A stretch of 64,000 bases of DNA. Origin: Azospirillum doebereinerae. Its GTDB lineage: Bacteria > Pseudomonadota > Alphaproteobacteria > Azospirillales > Azospirillaceae. The translations under genes were made by a program, and so were the position numbers. Under the pieces are notes generated by a model that saw nothing but the letters and a program-made list of their open reading frames with translations, searched no databases and was not told the origin of the DNA. Location of the stretch: the NCBI RefSeq assembly GCF_003989665.1, contig NZ_RZIJ01000012.1:62001-126000 (forward strand). The letters run 5' to 3'. Shown piece after piece: positions 1-8,716 of the stretch. Position 1 is the stretch's first letter. The number at the start of each line of letters is the position of its first letter.

Positions 1-393
1 CAGCGCCAGCAGTTCCAGCACCACCTCGCGGGGCACGCAACTTCCCCCCTCGGCGACCAACCGCAGCGCCTGCGCCAGCGTCCGGCGCGGCGTGGTCTTG
101 GGCAGGAAGGCCTGGGCGCCGCAGCGCAGGACCTCCAGCGCGGTTTCGGGATCCTCGTCGCCGGTGACGACGGCCACCGGCCCCTCGACACCCGCCCGCC
201 GCACATGGGTCAGCGAATTGCCGCCGTCGAGGCCTGGCATCCGCCAGTCGAGCACGATCAGGTCGAAGCGTTCGGGCGTCAGCGTGTCCAGCGACCCGAC
301 GCAGACCACTTCCGCGTCGGGCCAAGCCTGACGCACGGACAGCTCGAGCGCGTCCCGGAACAGGGGGTGGTCGTCGGCCACCAGAATCTTCAT
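1..393 (-). CDS. LuxR/NarL-type response regulator, receiver domain (3' end cut by window)
   Basis: The reading frame starts with ATG at 393 and runs off the left edge without a stop, giving 131 residues. It is a CheY-like receiver domain: acidic pair D7-D8 in MKILVADDHP, the phospho-acceptor D49 in IVLDWRMPG, T77 and the conserved lysine K99 in FLPKTT. The DDHPLFRDAL start and the PKTTP/LAQALRLVAEGG end are typical of NarL/FixJ regulators, so a LuxR-type DNA-binding domain is expected beyond the edge, but it is not seen here. It lies divergent from the single-domain receiver at 738. The cognate kinase is not in this window. Confidence 0.88.
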   Translation of the reverse strand, partial: MKILVADDHPLFRDALELSVRQAWPDAEVVCVGSLDTLTPERFDLIVLDWRMPGLDGGNSLTHVRRAGVEGPVAVVTGDEDPETALEVLRCGAQAFLPKTTPRRTLAQALRLVAEGGSCVPREVVLELLAL

Positions 394-737
394 CCACCGC
401 CTCCGCCCACGGTCTCCGGCCCACCGTCTCCGTCGTGCCGGCATCCGACTTTCGGACCGGTTCGGATGATAGCATTAGACAGGGATACTCACCCTGAAAC
501 ATTAAATTTCTACGACCACGGCGTTCCGGCCGGCGGGCTTCGTCCCGCATAGGGATAGCTCTCCCCTTATCCGATTTCCCGGCGGACCTATCCCTCGCCA
601 CTCCCGCACGCGGTACCACCACCCGCTATACTTACCCCATGGAACGAGGCGTTTCCGGCGGGTCCGGTGACGATGGAAGCATGCAGGTTCCCGGGACGGG
701 GGCACTGCCCAACGTGAAAGACGCGGAGACCGGCGCC

Positions 738-1169
738 ATGGAAATGACCCTGTACGAAGTGAGGCCCAAGGCCAAGGCGGGGCACATCCTTCTGGTCGAC
801 GACGATCCCGATTTCCGCAACATGGTCGCCACCGCCTTCACCCGCGCCGGCTTCAGCGTGCGGGAGGCGACGAACGGGAAGGCCGCCCTCGCCGCGCTTG
901 GGGAACAACCGGTCGATCTGATCGTGACCGACATCATCATGCCGGAAGCCGATGGTTACGAAGTGATCGTGCGCCTGCAGGCGATGCCGTCGCGCCCGCC
1001 GCTGATCGCCATGTCCGGCGGCAGCATCCGGCTGCGCATGGAGCTGCCGAACATGGCCCGCCTGCTGGGGGCCGACGCCGCGTTCGAGAAGCCGCTGAAC
1101 CTCGCGGCGCTGATCAAGGAAGCCGGGCGCCTGATCGACGAGCACCAGAAAAACAAGCTCGCGTCATGA
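738..1169 (+). CDS. single-domain response regulator (CheY-like)
   Basis: A 143-residue stand-alone receiver domain with no output domain. The acidic pocket is D21-D23 (LLVDDDPDF), the phospho-acceptor is D65 (IVTDIIMPE) and the switch lysine is K118 (FEKPL). The start at 738 is preferred because GGAG lies about nine bases upstream; the same frame is open to ATGs at 639 and 681, which have no good ribosome site. Such proteins usually pass phosphate in a relay or act on a partner protein. No kinase gene is adjacent, so the partner cannot be named. The window contains several hybrid kinases that could feed it, but that is only a possibility. Confidence 0.85.
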   Translation: MEMTLYEVRPKAKAGHILLVDDDPDFRNMVATAFTRAGFSVREATNGKAALAALGEQPVDLIVTDIIMPEADGYEVIVRLQAMPSRPPLIAMSGGSIRLRMELPNMARLLGADAAFEKPLNLAALIKEAGRLIDEHQKNKLAS

Positions 1170-1206
1170 TGGCGTGAGCCCGGTCCCTGGATTCAGGTGA
1201 CAATTC

Positions 1207-1614
1207 TCAATTGACGATACGCCACGTGCCGTCGGCCATCAGGCAGGCGGTGCCGAAGCTTGGCTGCGGCCGGCCGCCGATCAGGATCGTGCTCTGGTAT
1301 TCGCGGCACTGCTGCCCGTTGGCGGATCGGTAGACCGGACCGGTGGGGTCGGCCGCGACGGATGGCGGCGGCGCGTAGACCACGGCGGGCGGCTGCCCGT
1401 AGACCACCACCGGCGGGGGCGGCGGCGCGTACATGACCACCGGCGGCGGGCCGTAATGGCGGTGCGGCTCGTAATAGCCATAGGACGGAAAGATCGGCCC
1501 TACCCCGATTCCGAACGACACCGACCCGCGCGCGGCGGCGCTGCCCGGAATCGCCAAGGCCATCGCCGCAACGGCCAACGCACCCAGGGCCAAGCCCCGA
1601 CGCACCGCAGTCAT
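1207..1614 (-). CDS. small secreted Pro/Tyr-rich protein of unknown function
   Basis: The 135-residue product has a Sec signal peptide (MTAVRRGLALGALAVAAMALAIPGSAAA) with an AxA cleavage site near residue 28. The middle is low-complexity and rich in Pro, Tyr and Val, with runs such as YAPPPPPVVVYGQPP. The C-terminal third has a more folded look, with two cysteines (QQCREYQ and GTACLMADGTWRI). The C-terminal CREYQ...G.AC...DGTW pattern resembles small surface-antigen-like periplasmic proteins common in alphaproteobacteria, but the resemblance is weak. GGGAG precedes the ATG. It is probably exported to the periplasm or envelope. No function is assigned. Confidence 0.75.
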   Translation of the reverse strand: MTAVRRGLALGALAVAAMALAIPGSAAARGSVSFGIGVGPIFPSYGYYEPHRHYGPPPVVMYAPPPPPVVVYGQPPAVVYAPPPSVAADPTGPVYRSANGQQCREYQSTILIGGRPQPSFGTACLMADGTWRIVN

Positions 1615-1736
1615 GATCCGTCTCCCGATCGCATCCCGCGATCACACACGTGTACGGGCATCATACACCGGAGCGCGGGGGAGCGACAGGGGGCGGATTC
1701 ACGTATCCCGGCTCTTCGAACCCGGATGGAGGCCGC

Positions 1737-2132
1737 TCAGATGTCGAGCGGCAGGTTGTCGGGATCGAAGCCCAACTGCTCGACGATGGCACGGGCCAGC
1801 GGCAGGCTGGTCTCGAACCGCCATTCGCGGCGACTGGGCAGGTATTCCGACACGTTGGGACGGCCGTTGGCGAAACGGCGCGGATTCATCTCGTACCAAT
1901 AGATGTCGCTCAGCGGGACGCCCTGCTCCTGGGCGTAGGCTTCGGCGATGCGTGGCCAGTCGTTCACGGCGGCCTGCGGAGCACCCGGCGTCTTGGCGAT
2001 GTCGGTCTGTTCCAGGAACGCGACGATGCGCTTTCCCTCACGCTCGAAATCGGCGACGCGGATGGCGGCGGGCGCCTTCCCCTCGCGCTGATAGCTCCAT
2101 TCACGGTTCTTTTCGACCAAGGCCTTGTCCAC
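1737..2132 (-). CDS. conserved hypothetical protein
   Basis: A soluble 131-residue protein with no signal peptide or membrane segment. The chosen start is a GTG at 2132, with GGAG nine bases upstream; no better in-frame ATG exists. It is rich in aromatic and charged residues (NDWPRIAEAYAQEQG, IYWYEMNPRRFANGRPN). I do not recognise a domain or motif. It stands alone between the secreted protein at 1207 and the gamma-glutamyltransferase gene, on the same strand as both, but the 190-bp gap to ggt argues against one transcript. Confidence 0.65.
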   Translation of the reverse strand: MDKALVEKNREWSYQREGKAPAAIRVADFEREGKRIVAFLEQTDIAKTPGAPQAAVNDWPRIAEAYAQEQGVPLSDIYWYEMNPRRFANGRPNVSEYLPSRREWRFETSLPLARAIVEQLGFDPDNLPLDI

Positions 2133-2321
2133 GGCTGCTGCTCCAGTTTGCTCCTTCGAAGGCTAGCCGACCGACCGGCCCTCGCCAACTGTTCCGTTGC
2201 CCTATCCCGAAAAGTCCTTGAGGACTCGGCAATTTTACGCTTCCGGTATAGACCGGCGGTTACAAAAGCACGAGTGGGATTCTTTGTATACGGGAAATTC
2301 CCCCGGCTTGGGCGGGGCCGC

Positions 2322-4100
2322 TCAATAGCCGGCGGTCATGCCGTCCGGGTTGCGCGGGTCGGAAAAGCCGTACAGCCCGTCGTCGCGGAGCTGAATGGTC
2401 TGGGTTCGGCCCATGGTCGGTTTGACCGCGACCTTGTGTCCCTTCTGTTCCAGCAGCTTGACCGTGTCGGGGCTGAGACCCTTTTCCACCCGCAGTTCGT
2501 CGGGGGTCCATTGGTGGTGGACGCGCGGCAGGGCGGCGGCCTCGGCCGGGTTCATGGCGAAGTCGATGTGGTCGATCACCGTTTCCAGGGTCGTGGTGAT
2601 GATCCGGCTGCCGCCGGGGCTGCCGGTGAGCAGCCAGGGCTTGCCGTCCTTCAGCACGATGGTCGGCGACATGGAGCTGAGCGGGCGCTTGAAGGGCTGG
2701 ACCGCGTTGGCGTCGCCGCCGATCAGCCCGAAGGCGTTGGGGACGCCGGGCTTGGCGGAGAAGTCGTCCATCTCGTTGTTCAGCAGGATGCCGGTCCCCT
2801 CGGCGACGATGCCGCTGCCGAAGTTCAGGTTCAGCGTGTAGGTGGTGCTGACCACGTTGCCCTGGGAATCGGCGACCGAGAAATGGGTGGTCTGGTCGCT
2901 CTCGTAGGGCGCCGGCTTGCCGGGCTTGATGGTGCTGGCGGGGGTGGCCTTGTCGGGGTCGATCTTCGCCGCCAACTCGTCCGCGTAGGCGCGCGCGGTC
3001 AGGCCCTTCACCGGGACCTTGGTGAAGTCCGGGTCGCCCAGATATTCGGAGCGGTCGGCGAAGGCCAGCTTCATCGCCTCGGCCATCAGGTGGATGGTCT
3101 GGGCGCTGCCGGCTCCCAGTTCCTTCAACGGGTAGCGTTCCAGGATGTTCAGCATCTGCACGATGTGCACCCCGCCGGAACTGGGCGGCGGCATCGACTT
3201 CACCGTGTAGCCCCGGTAGGTCCCGCTGACCGGCTCGCGCTCCACCACCTTGTAGCTTTTGAGGTCGTCGGCGGTGATGAAGCCGTTGTTCTTCGCCATC
3301 TCCGCCGCGATCTTCTCGGCGATGGACCCCTCGTAAAAGGCCTTCGCCCCTTGCGCGGCGATCAGTTCCAGCGACTTGGCCAGATCCTCCTGCACCAGCG
3401 TCTCGCCGACGCGCAAGGGACGCTCGGCCTTGAAGAAGACCGCGCGGGTGGCGCCCCAGGCTGCCAAGTGGTCGCGCTCGACCTCCAGCAGTCCGGCAAG
3501 CTGCGGCGTCACGGCGTAGCCCTCGCGCGCCAGCTTGATCGCGGGGGCGATCACCTCGGCCAGCGGCAGGGTGCCGTATTTTTCCTGGGCGTGGGCTAGG
3601 CCGGCGACGGTGCCGGGGATGCCGACCGCCAGATGGGTGTAGAGCGAGCGGTCGGGCACGACCTTGCCCTGCCCGTCCAGATACATGTCGCGGAACGCCT
3701 TGGCCGGGGCCATCTCGCGGAAGTCGATGGCGACGTCCCGGCCGCTCTTGGCGTCGTGGACGATCATGAAGCCGCCGCCGCCGAGGTTTCCGGCGTTGGG
3801 CAGCACCACCGCCAGCGCGAAGCCGACCGCCACCGCCGCGTCCACCGCGTTGCCGCCGCGCTTGAGCGTGGCGACCCCGACCTCCGTCGCCAGCCGGTGC
3901 TCCGACGCGACCATCCCGTTCTGCGCGCGCACGGGATAGAAGATGTCGTAGCCGATGTCGTAGCGGACCGAAGGCTGGGCGGACGCCGTGGGCTGGGCCG
4001 GCGCGGACACGGCCTGCGCGAAGCATGGCGCGGACAGGCCGAGCGCCAGCAGGGAGGCCAGCGCGGCGACCGGCAGAAGCCGGGCGGTGGGGGGTGTCAT
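2322..4100 (-). CDS. ggt: gamma-glutamyltransferase
   Basis: A periplasmic N-terminal nucleophile hydrolase that cleaves or transfers the gamma-glutamyl group of glutathione and related peptides. The 592-residue precursor begins with a signal peptide (about residues 1-28, ending in CFAQA). The start at 4100 is supported by AGGAG about eight bases upstream; the frame continues further upstream without support. The autoprocessing and catalytic Thr is at about residue 404 in TTHFSVAD, and the gamma-glutamyl binding loop GSPGGSRI is present, as are NAGNLGGGGF and PPPSSGG. Length and motif order match the family, so self-cleavage into large and small subunits is expected. It is a single-gene unit, probably for salvage of glutathione amino acids. 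Confidence 0.95.
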   Translation of the reverse strand: MTPPTARLLPVAALASLLALGLSAPCFAQAVSAPAQPTASAQPSVRYDIGYDIFYPVRAQNGMVASEHRLATEVGVATLKRGGNAVDAAVAVGFALAVVLPNAGNLGGGGFMIVHDAKSGRDVAIDFREMAPAKAFRDMYLDGQGKVVPDRSLYTHLAVGIPGTVAGLAHAQEKYGTLPLAEVIAPAIKLAREGYAVTPQLAGLLEVERDHLAAWGATRAVFFKAERPLRVGETLVQEDLAKSLELIAAQGAKAFYEGSIAEKIAAEMAKNNGFITADDLKSYKVVEREPVSGTYRGYTVKSMPPPSSGGVHIVQMLNILERYPLKELGAGSAQTIHLMAEAMKLAFADRSEYLGDPDFTKVPVKGLTARAYADELAAKIDPDKATPASTIKPGKPAPYESDQTTHFSVADSQGNVVSTTYTLNLNFGSGIVAEGTGILLNNEMDDFSAKPGVPNAFGLIGGDANAVQPFKRPLSSMSPTIVLKDGKPWLLTGSPGGSRIITTTLETVIDHIDFAMNPAEAAALPRVHHQWTPDELRVEKGLSPDTVKLLEQKGHKVAVKPTMGRTQTIQLRDDGLYGFSDPRNPDGMTAGY

Positions 4101-4211
4101 GCCGGGGATCTCCTGAGCGGAACGGGGGACCGGAAACTCAGGATGATACACCCGGCATGGTTGCCGCGCGATTCAACTTCCGCAGAGGGGACACAAGCGC
4201 AAAGGGAGAAC

Positions 4212-4523
4212 TCAGCGCAGTTCGGCCATCGGGGCGTAGGCCCTATCGCGCGAGTCCTCTTGGTCGTGATGATCCAGACGGTCCTGGTGGCCGCCGCCCT
4301 CCAGTCGTTCCTTCAGCGGGCAATGGCCGCTCATCCCGCGCGCGACCAGCGCCGCGCCGACGAGGCCCATGATCGCGCCGGAAATGCTGGCGCCCTTGCG
4401 CAGGCCCCCGGCCGCGACGGCCAGGCCGAGGCCGGTCGAGACGACCCGTTCGCCCATGCCGAGGTTCTGGTTCCCCTGGAAAACGCTGTCGTAGGTGTCA
4501 CGGATGGTGGATTGGGCGCTCAT
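4212..4523 (-). CDS. DUF2892 (YgaP-like) small inner membrane protein
   Basis: A 103-residue protein starting at 4523. The core from residue 20 to 70 (NLGMGERVVSTGLGLAVAAG, then a second hydrophobic stretch GAIMGLVGAALVARG and GHCPLKERL) matches the DUF2892 pattern of a conserved N..eR start, two short membrane helices and a cysteine near the end. An extended His/Asp-rich tail (GGHQDRLDHHDQEDSRD) follows, which is unusual and could bind metal. It sits between ggt and dinB on the same strand. The role of the family is not established. Confidence 0.75.
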   Translation of the reverse strand: MSAQSTIRDTYDSVFQGNQNLGMGERVVSTGLGLAVAAGGLRKGASISGAIMGLVGAALVARGMSGHCPLKERLEGGGHQDRLDHHDQEDSRDRAYAPMAELR

Positions 4524-4594
4524 GGCAACTCCGTTGGTGTGCGTTGCAAACTCGCCTGTTCCAACGGGCGGGCCGCCGTCCGGTTCCATGCCTC

Positions 4595-5767
4595 TTACGC
4601 GCCGAACAGGTCCAACTCCGGATCGGGGGCGCTGTCCGGGTGGGTCAGGTCGGTGCAGCCGATGCCGATCAGGCGAAAGGCACGGCCGTCCGCCTCGCGC
4701 TCCAGCAGAGCCATGCCGGCGGCCAGGATGGTCTCGGCCGAACGGGTCGGCTCGACCCGGCGGGAGCGGGTCAGCTGCTGGAAATCCCTGGTCTTCAGCT
4801 TCAGCACCACGCTGCGGCCGAGCAGCCCCTCGCGCTCCAGCCGGCGGGCGACCTTCTCGGCCAGCGGGCGGAGTTCCTGGGACAGCGCCGACAGGGTCGT
4901 CACGTCCCAGTCGAAGGTCTCCTCCGACGAGACGCTCTTGCTGACCGATTCCGGCTGGACCCGGCGGTTGTCCTCGCCGCGCGAGAAGTTGAACAGCACC
5001 CGGCCCATGGCGCCGTAGCGCTTGACCAGCCAATGCTCGTCCTTGTCCTGGAGGTCGCCGACACGGGTGATGCCATCGGTGAACAGCCGGCGTTCCAGCG
5101 CCGGGCCGACACCCCACAGGATGGTGACCCGCTTGGGCGCCAGGAAGGCCGCGCCGTCGGCCCGCCCCAGCACCGAGAAGCCGCGCGGCTTGTCGAGATC
5201 CGAGGCGATCTTCGCCAGCAGCTTGTTGTAACTGAGGCCGATGGAGGCGGTGATGCGCAGATCCCGCTCGAAACGGTGGACGATTTCGGCCAGGGCCTGG
5301 GCCGGGCTGATGCTCAATCGTTCCTCGACGCCGGTCAGGTCGAGATAGGCCTCGTCGATGCTGATCGGCTCGACCAGCGGGGTGAAGGCCTCCATGATGG
5401 CGCGGGCTTGGTGGCCGACCTCCTTGTATTTGGCGATGTTGGGCCGGATGATCGTCGCGTCGGGGCAACGGTCCAGCGCCTCGCGGATCGTCATGGCGGA
5501 GCGCACCCCCGACATCCGGGCGACGTAGCAGCAGGCGGCGACCACGCCCCGATGGTCGTCGCCGCCGACGATCACCGGCAGGCTCGCCAGTTCGGGCCGG
5601 TCGCGCTTCTCCACCGTGGCGTAGAAGCTGTCGCAGTCGATGTGCCCGATGGGCAGGGCGTGCAGTTCCGGATGGCGGAACAGCCGTCGGCTGTCGCATT
5701 TCGGGCAGCGCGGCGAATCGCCCCGCACGGCGGCGGCGCAGTCGCGGCAGAGCGCGGATCCGGTCAT
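4595..5767 (-). CDS. dinB: DNA polymerase IV (Y-family) with N-terminal zinc ribbon
   Basis: An error-prone translesion DNA polymerase of 390 residues. After a 35-residue extension carrying two CxxC pairs (C7-C10 and C21-C24) comes the catalytic palm: D44/D46 in GHIDCDSFYA, then SIDEAYLDLTG with D138/E139, the metal-binding acidic residues. The helix-hairpin-helix part (GVGPALERRLFTDGI) and the little-finger domain follow, and the protein ends in a beta-clamp-like LDLFGA tail. AGGAG lies upstream of the ATG at 5767. The zinc ribbon is an addition to the canonical enzyme, seen in some alphaproteobacterial versions. No LexA gene or imuAB cassette is nearby, and I did not find a clear SOS box. 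Confidence 0.93.
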   Translation of the reverse strand: MTGSALCRDCAAAVRGDSPRCPKCDSRRLFRHPELHALPIGHIDCDSFYATVEKRDRPELASLPVIVGGDDHRGVVAACCYVARMSGVRSAMTIREALDRCPDATIIRPNIAKYKEVGHQARAIMEAFTPLVEPISIDEAYLDLTGVEERLSISPAQALAEIVHRFERDLRITASIGLSYNKLLAKIASDLDKPRGFSVLGRADGAAFLAPKRVTILWGVGPALERRLFTDGITRVGDLQDKDEHWLVKRYGAMGRVLFNFSRGEDNRRVQPESVSKSVSSEETFDWDVTTLSALSQELRPLAEKVARRLEREGLLGRSVVLKLKTRDFQQLTRSRRVEPTRSAETILAAGMALLEREADGRAFRLIGIGCTDLTHPDSAPDPELDLFGA

Positions 5768-6073
5768 GACGTGCCGCGCTCCTTTCCCTCCGGCGTTCGG
5801 AGCGCAGCCTAGCAAAGCTTGGCTTGGCGGGCCAGCCTTCGGGTACGAAAACGGAACATGGCGGGGCGGTGATGCGGTGGAGGATGGCGTCGAAACAGTG
5901 CCCGGCGCTCGCCAGCGGCCCTGCCCCTACGAGGGCGAAAGGAGGGGCTTGGGCGATTTTCGTGGGAAAGCGTCGCGCGCGGCACAATCTGTGGCAAGAT
6001 GGGGTGTCACGGTCGGCCCGCCAGAAGGGCCGATTCCGACGACGCCTGAAACGGAAGACGGACGCCCAACAGA

Positions 6074-6322
6074 ATGCTGATCGACGCGTATTTGGGATTT
6101 CGGGTCGGAGACGTCGTTCTCGACCGCGCGGAGCTCGCGGCAGGATCCGCCACCATCAAGGAAATCCATGTCGTCCCCTGCGACTGGGCGCATGGGCTGA
6201 CCGGGATCGCCGTGATGGAGAACGGCGCCGAACGCTTCGTGGTTCAGCTCAAGAAGGTCCGCCCGATGGAAGAGGCGGAAACCGAAAGCAACGTCCACCC
6301 CCTGCGCCACGGCGTGCGCTGA
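6074..6322 (+). CDS. small conserved hypothetical protein
   Basis: An 82-residue soluble protein (MLIDAYLGFRVGDVVLDRA...). There is no signal peptide or membrane helix. The beta-rich pattern (GFRVGDVVLD, ATIKEIHVVPCDW, GIAVMENGAERFVVQLKKV) suggests a small barrel-like fold, but I recognise no family. The ribosome site is weak. It stands alone, with dinB divergent upstream. Confidence 0.6.
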   Translation: MLIDAYLGFRVGDVVLDRAELAAGSATIKEIHVVPCDWAHGLTGIAVMENGAERFVVQLKKVRPMEEAETESNVHPLRHGVR

Positions 6323-6425
6323 GGACCGAAATCAGGAGGTCGAAACAGGATTAGCGCCGCGCTCCCCTGTCCGAGGAGTGCGGCGCAAATCTTTGAGTGA
6401 GTGCTGAATTCGGTGCTGGATGTCG

Positions 6426-6698
6426 TCAGTGCGGGGCGGCCCGGCCGGTGTCGACGCGGGCGATGGCCGGCAGGGCGCGCAGGAACGCGGCCCCGGTGTC
6501 GGTCGCCTCGAACAACACGTGGCCGCAGCGGTCCTGGCCACGGAAGCGGGCTTCCTTGGCCATGCCGGCGGTGCGCACCGCCTCCGACAGTTCGGAGACG
6601 GCCTTCCACACGCGGGCGCGGTGTTCGGCGGCGCTGGCGCAACCCGATCGGTCGGCGACAGCCAGAGTGACGGTGAAGGAATGAAGTTCGATCGCCAT
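6426..6698 (-). CDS. small hypothetical protein
   Basis: A 90-residue protein starting at ATG 6698 (MAIELHSFTVTLAVADRS). It has an alternating strand-helix pattern with a cysteine in DRCGHVLFEATDTGAAF. The frame stays open upstream to 6809, but that part runs into the next gene's end region and has no start signal. No domain is recognised. It lies downstream of the small gene at 6778-7026 in the same direction, 79 bases apart, so the two may share a transcript. Confidence 0.6.
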   Translation of the reverse strand: MAIELHSFTVTLAVADRSGCASAAEHRARVWKAVSELSEAVRTAGMAKEARFRGQDRCGHVLFEATDTGAAFLRALPAIARVDTGRAAPH

Positions 6699-6777
6699 GG
6701 CGGCACCACAAGAGGATATGTGGATGGGGGGAGTTCTAAGGACTCCCGGATGACTCCGGCCCCTGGGATCGAGAAAC

Positions 6778-7026
6778 TCAGTCGTAACGGGGAAGCTTCG
6801 ACAGGACAATGTCGCTGATGAGACCGCGCAGCTGGCTGACGGGCAGGTCCTCGACGGGGACCCTTACGGCGCGCGCGTAGGTTTCGCAAACGTGCCAGGC
6901 GATGTCCGGTTCCTTCATCATGGACAAGGCCAGATCGTGATCGTCGGCGCTCGCCCGTCCAGGGAGCGTCCTTTCGCAGGCCAGAGCGGTTCGCACCATA
7001 TCGCTGGCCAGACCGTGCAGATTCAT
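6778..7026 (-). CDS. small hypothetical helical protein
   Basis: An 82-residue, mainly helical soluble protein (MNLHGLASDMVRTALACERT...). The ATG at 7026 is chosen because GGAAGG sits eight bases upstream; a GTG at 7035 is also in frame. It contains no recognised motif. It probably forms a small unit with the 90-residue gene that follows it. No role can be suggested. Confidence 0.6.
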   Translation of the reverse strand: MNLHGLASDMVRTALACERTLPGRASADDHDLALSMMKEPDIAWHVCETYARAVRVPVEDLPVSQLRGLISDIVLSKLPRYD

Positions 7027-7322
7027 GGATGGCACCTTCCCCGCTGGAGGGGTGATCGTTGGTTACACGAACAACCTAGACGTAGGTGATAGGTTCGGCA
7101 ACCGGCACCATGGTCGTGGATTGTGACAAAATCCGGAGCCATGGCAAATCTGCCGCACCACTCTGAACCGACCCCCAAGGTCTTTGCGGAAGTGAACATG
7201 GGCGCTGCGCGATTATTCCGCCTGTGATTTTTTCGCGGGGCCGGTCCGGCGAATTCGGGAGGACGCGGACGCCCGTCCCCCCTTGATTCACGATGCCGAT
7301 TCATGACTTCGGCGGCTACGCC
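7027..7322. other. 296-bp intergenic stretch
   Basis: This gap separates the start of the small gene at 7026 from the end of the gene at 7323, both read leftwards. It should hold the promoter for 7026 and the terminator for 7323. Reading frames here are short and look like shadows. I see no convincing RNA, repeat or operator. Confidence 0.4.
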
Positions 7323-7850
7323 TCAGGTCTTGATCAGCCCGCCCGGTTCGGGCGTCGTCGTCGCGGGTGGGTTGGGTGTCGCGGGCGCCGTCGGACGCAA
7401 GCCCTCGACCGCGCGTTTCAGCGCGTCCCAACCGGCCCCGGCGGTGCTGCGCGCCTCGTTCGCCGCGCTGGTGATGGCGGCGCACAGCGCGGCGCGGCGC
7501 TTGGGATCGTCGCGGCTGGCCTCGACCTCGCGCGCCACGTCGTCGGTCGTCCTGCCGGCTTCGGCATCGGATTGGGACGGCGGCGTTTTGGGATCGATGC
7601 CCAGCAGCGGCAGCAGATACTCGCGCCCCTTCTCGCGGGCGACCGCCACGGCGCGGTCGCCGAGCCACGCCGCGGCGGCCATGCCGCTGTCCCAGGTGCC
7701 GAGCGCCGCCGACACCGTCGGGCTGCAGTTCCCGGCCGGATCGGCGGCGGTCCCCGGCCCGGCGCCTTGCGCCTTGGCGGCCATCGGCGCCAGGGCAAGC
7801 AGAGCGGCGATGGACAAGGCGGCGGTCGTGGTGGCGCGTGCGGTCTTCAT
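7323..7850 (-). CDS. secreted hypothetical protein
   Basis: A 175-residue protein with a signal peptide (MKTARATTTAALSIAALLALAPMAAKAQG, cleavage after AKA near residue 27). The mature part has two cysteines (GNCSPT and ALCAAITS), helical segments, and a Pro/Thr-rich tail (PATPNPPATTTPEPGG). It is probably periplasmic or loosely envelope-attached. The frame is open to 7910, but the signal peptide defines the start at 7850. No known domain is recognised. It is divergent from the phosphate transport pair at 8062. Confidence 0.7.
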   Translation of the reverse strand: MKTARATTTAALSIAALLALAPMAAKAQGAGPGTAADPAGNCSPTVSAALGTWDSGMAAAAWLGDRAVAVAREKGREYLLPLLGIDPKTPPSQSDAEAGRTTDDVAREVEASRDDPKRRAALCAAITSAANEARSTAGAGWDALKRAVEGLRPTAPATPNPPATTTPEPGGLIKT

Positions 7851-8061
7851 GTCTGGCGATCCCTGTTCAACGGCCCCGCACATGTGGGATGGACCCCCGC
7901 CCCTGTCCATGGCCCGCCCCGCCCATGGGAAGCCCGCGCGAGACCGCGCCGCCGCGCCGGGCAGCTTTGTGACGAAACGATGACAGCCGCCGCTGCACCG
8001 CGGCGCGAAGCGTGCTATGAGCAGCCCGTTCGTTCACGCCCACACAATGAGAAATCGTCCC

Positions 8062-8706
8062 ATGCTGCTCCGCGCATTCCGTTCGCTGATGCCGAAGGAG
8101 GAACGCTTCGTCGACCAGTTCGTCGAGCAGGCCCGCCACATCGTGGCCGCCGCCGCCGCGCTGGAAGCGGTCATGGACGCCCCGCCGGACGAGCGCCCGC
8201 AACGCGTCGCCGCGCTGAAGAAGGTCGAGAAGGACGCCGACCACATCGCCAAGGACGCCGGGCGCGACCTGCACCGCGCCTTCATCACGCCGTTCGACCG
8301 CTCCGACATCCTGTCGCTGATCAACGCGCTGGACGACGCCATCGACCTGATGGACGAGGTTCCGCGCCACGCCGGCCTCTACGGGATCACCGAATTCGAC
8401 GCGCCGATGCGGAATTTCGTCACGTTGATCCGGCAGCAGGGCGACCTGCTGGTCGAGCTGATGCCGCTGCTGGGCGCCATCGCCCGCAACGCCGACCGCA
8501 TCGGCCAGCTCTGCGACCGCTTGTCGGAGATCGAGGACCGGGCCGACGACATCCTGCGCAACGCGCTCCAGACGTTGATCGCCGAACGCCCGGACATGAT
8601 CGCCTTCCTCGGCCGGCGCGAGCTGTACGAGATGCTGGAGGCCGTGACCGACCGCTGCGACGACGTCGGCGATCTGGTCGCGGGCATCACGCTCGATCAG
8701 GTCTGA
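8062..8706 (+). CDS. DUF47 / PhoU-like phosphate transport regulator
   Basis: A 214-residue all-helical protein of the DUF47 family, related to PhoU, which accompanies PiT phosphate permeases and is thought to control them. The family hallmarks are MPKEERFVDQFVEQA near the N-terminus, VEKDADHIAKD and the metal-binding-type acidic motif FDRSDILSLINALDDAID. The ATG at 8062 fits the normal family length; an earlier frame start at 8017 would add an unlikely extension. The PiT gene starts ten bases after the stop, so the two are certainly cotranscribed. Confidence 0.9.
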   Translation: MLLRAFRSLMPKEERFVDQFVEQARHIVAAAAALEAVMDAPPDERPQRVAALKKVEKDADHIAKDAGRDLHRAFITPFDRSDILSLINALDDAIDLMDEVPRHAGLYGITEFDAPMRNFVTLIRQQGDLLVELMPLLGAIARNADRIGQLCDRLSEIEDRADDILRNALQTLIAERPDMIAFLGRRELYEMLEAVTDRCDDVGDLVAGITLDQV

Positions 8707-8716
8707 GACCCGCCCG

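Noticed and set aside
1650..3599. Long plus-strand open frame of 649 codons
   Set aside because: It lies opposite the gamma-glutamyltransferase gene and has the Val/Gly/Arg/His-rich make-up of antisense frames in GC-rich DNA. The minus frame has all family motifs.
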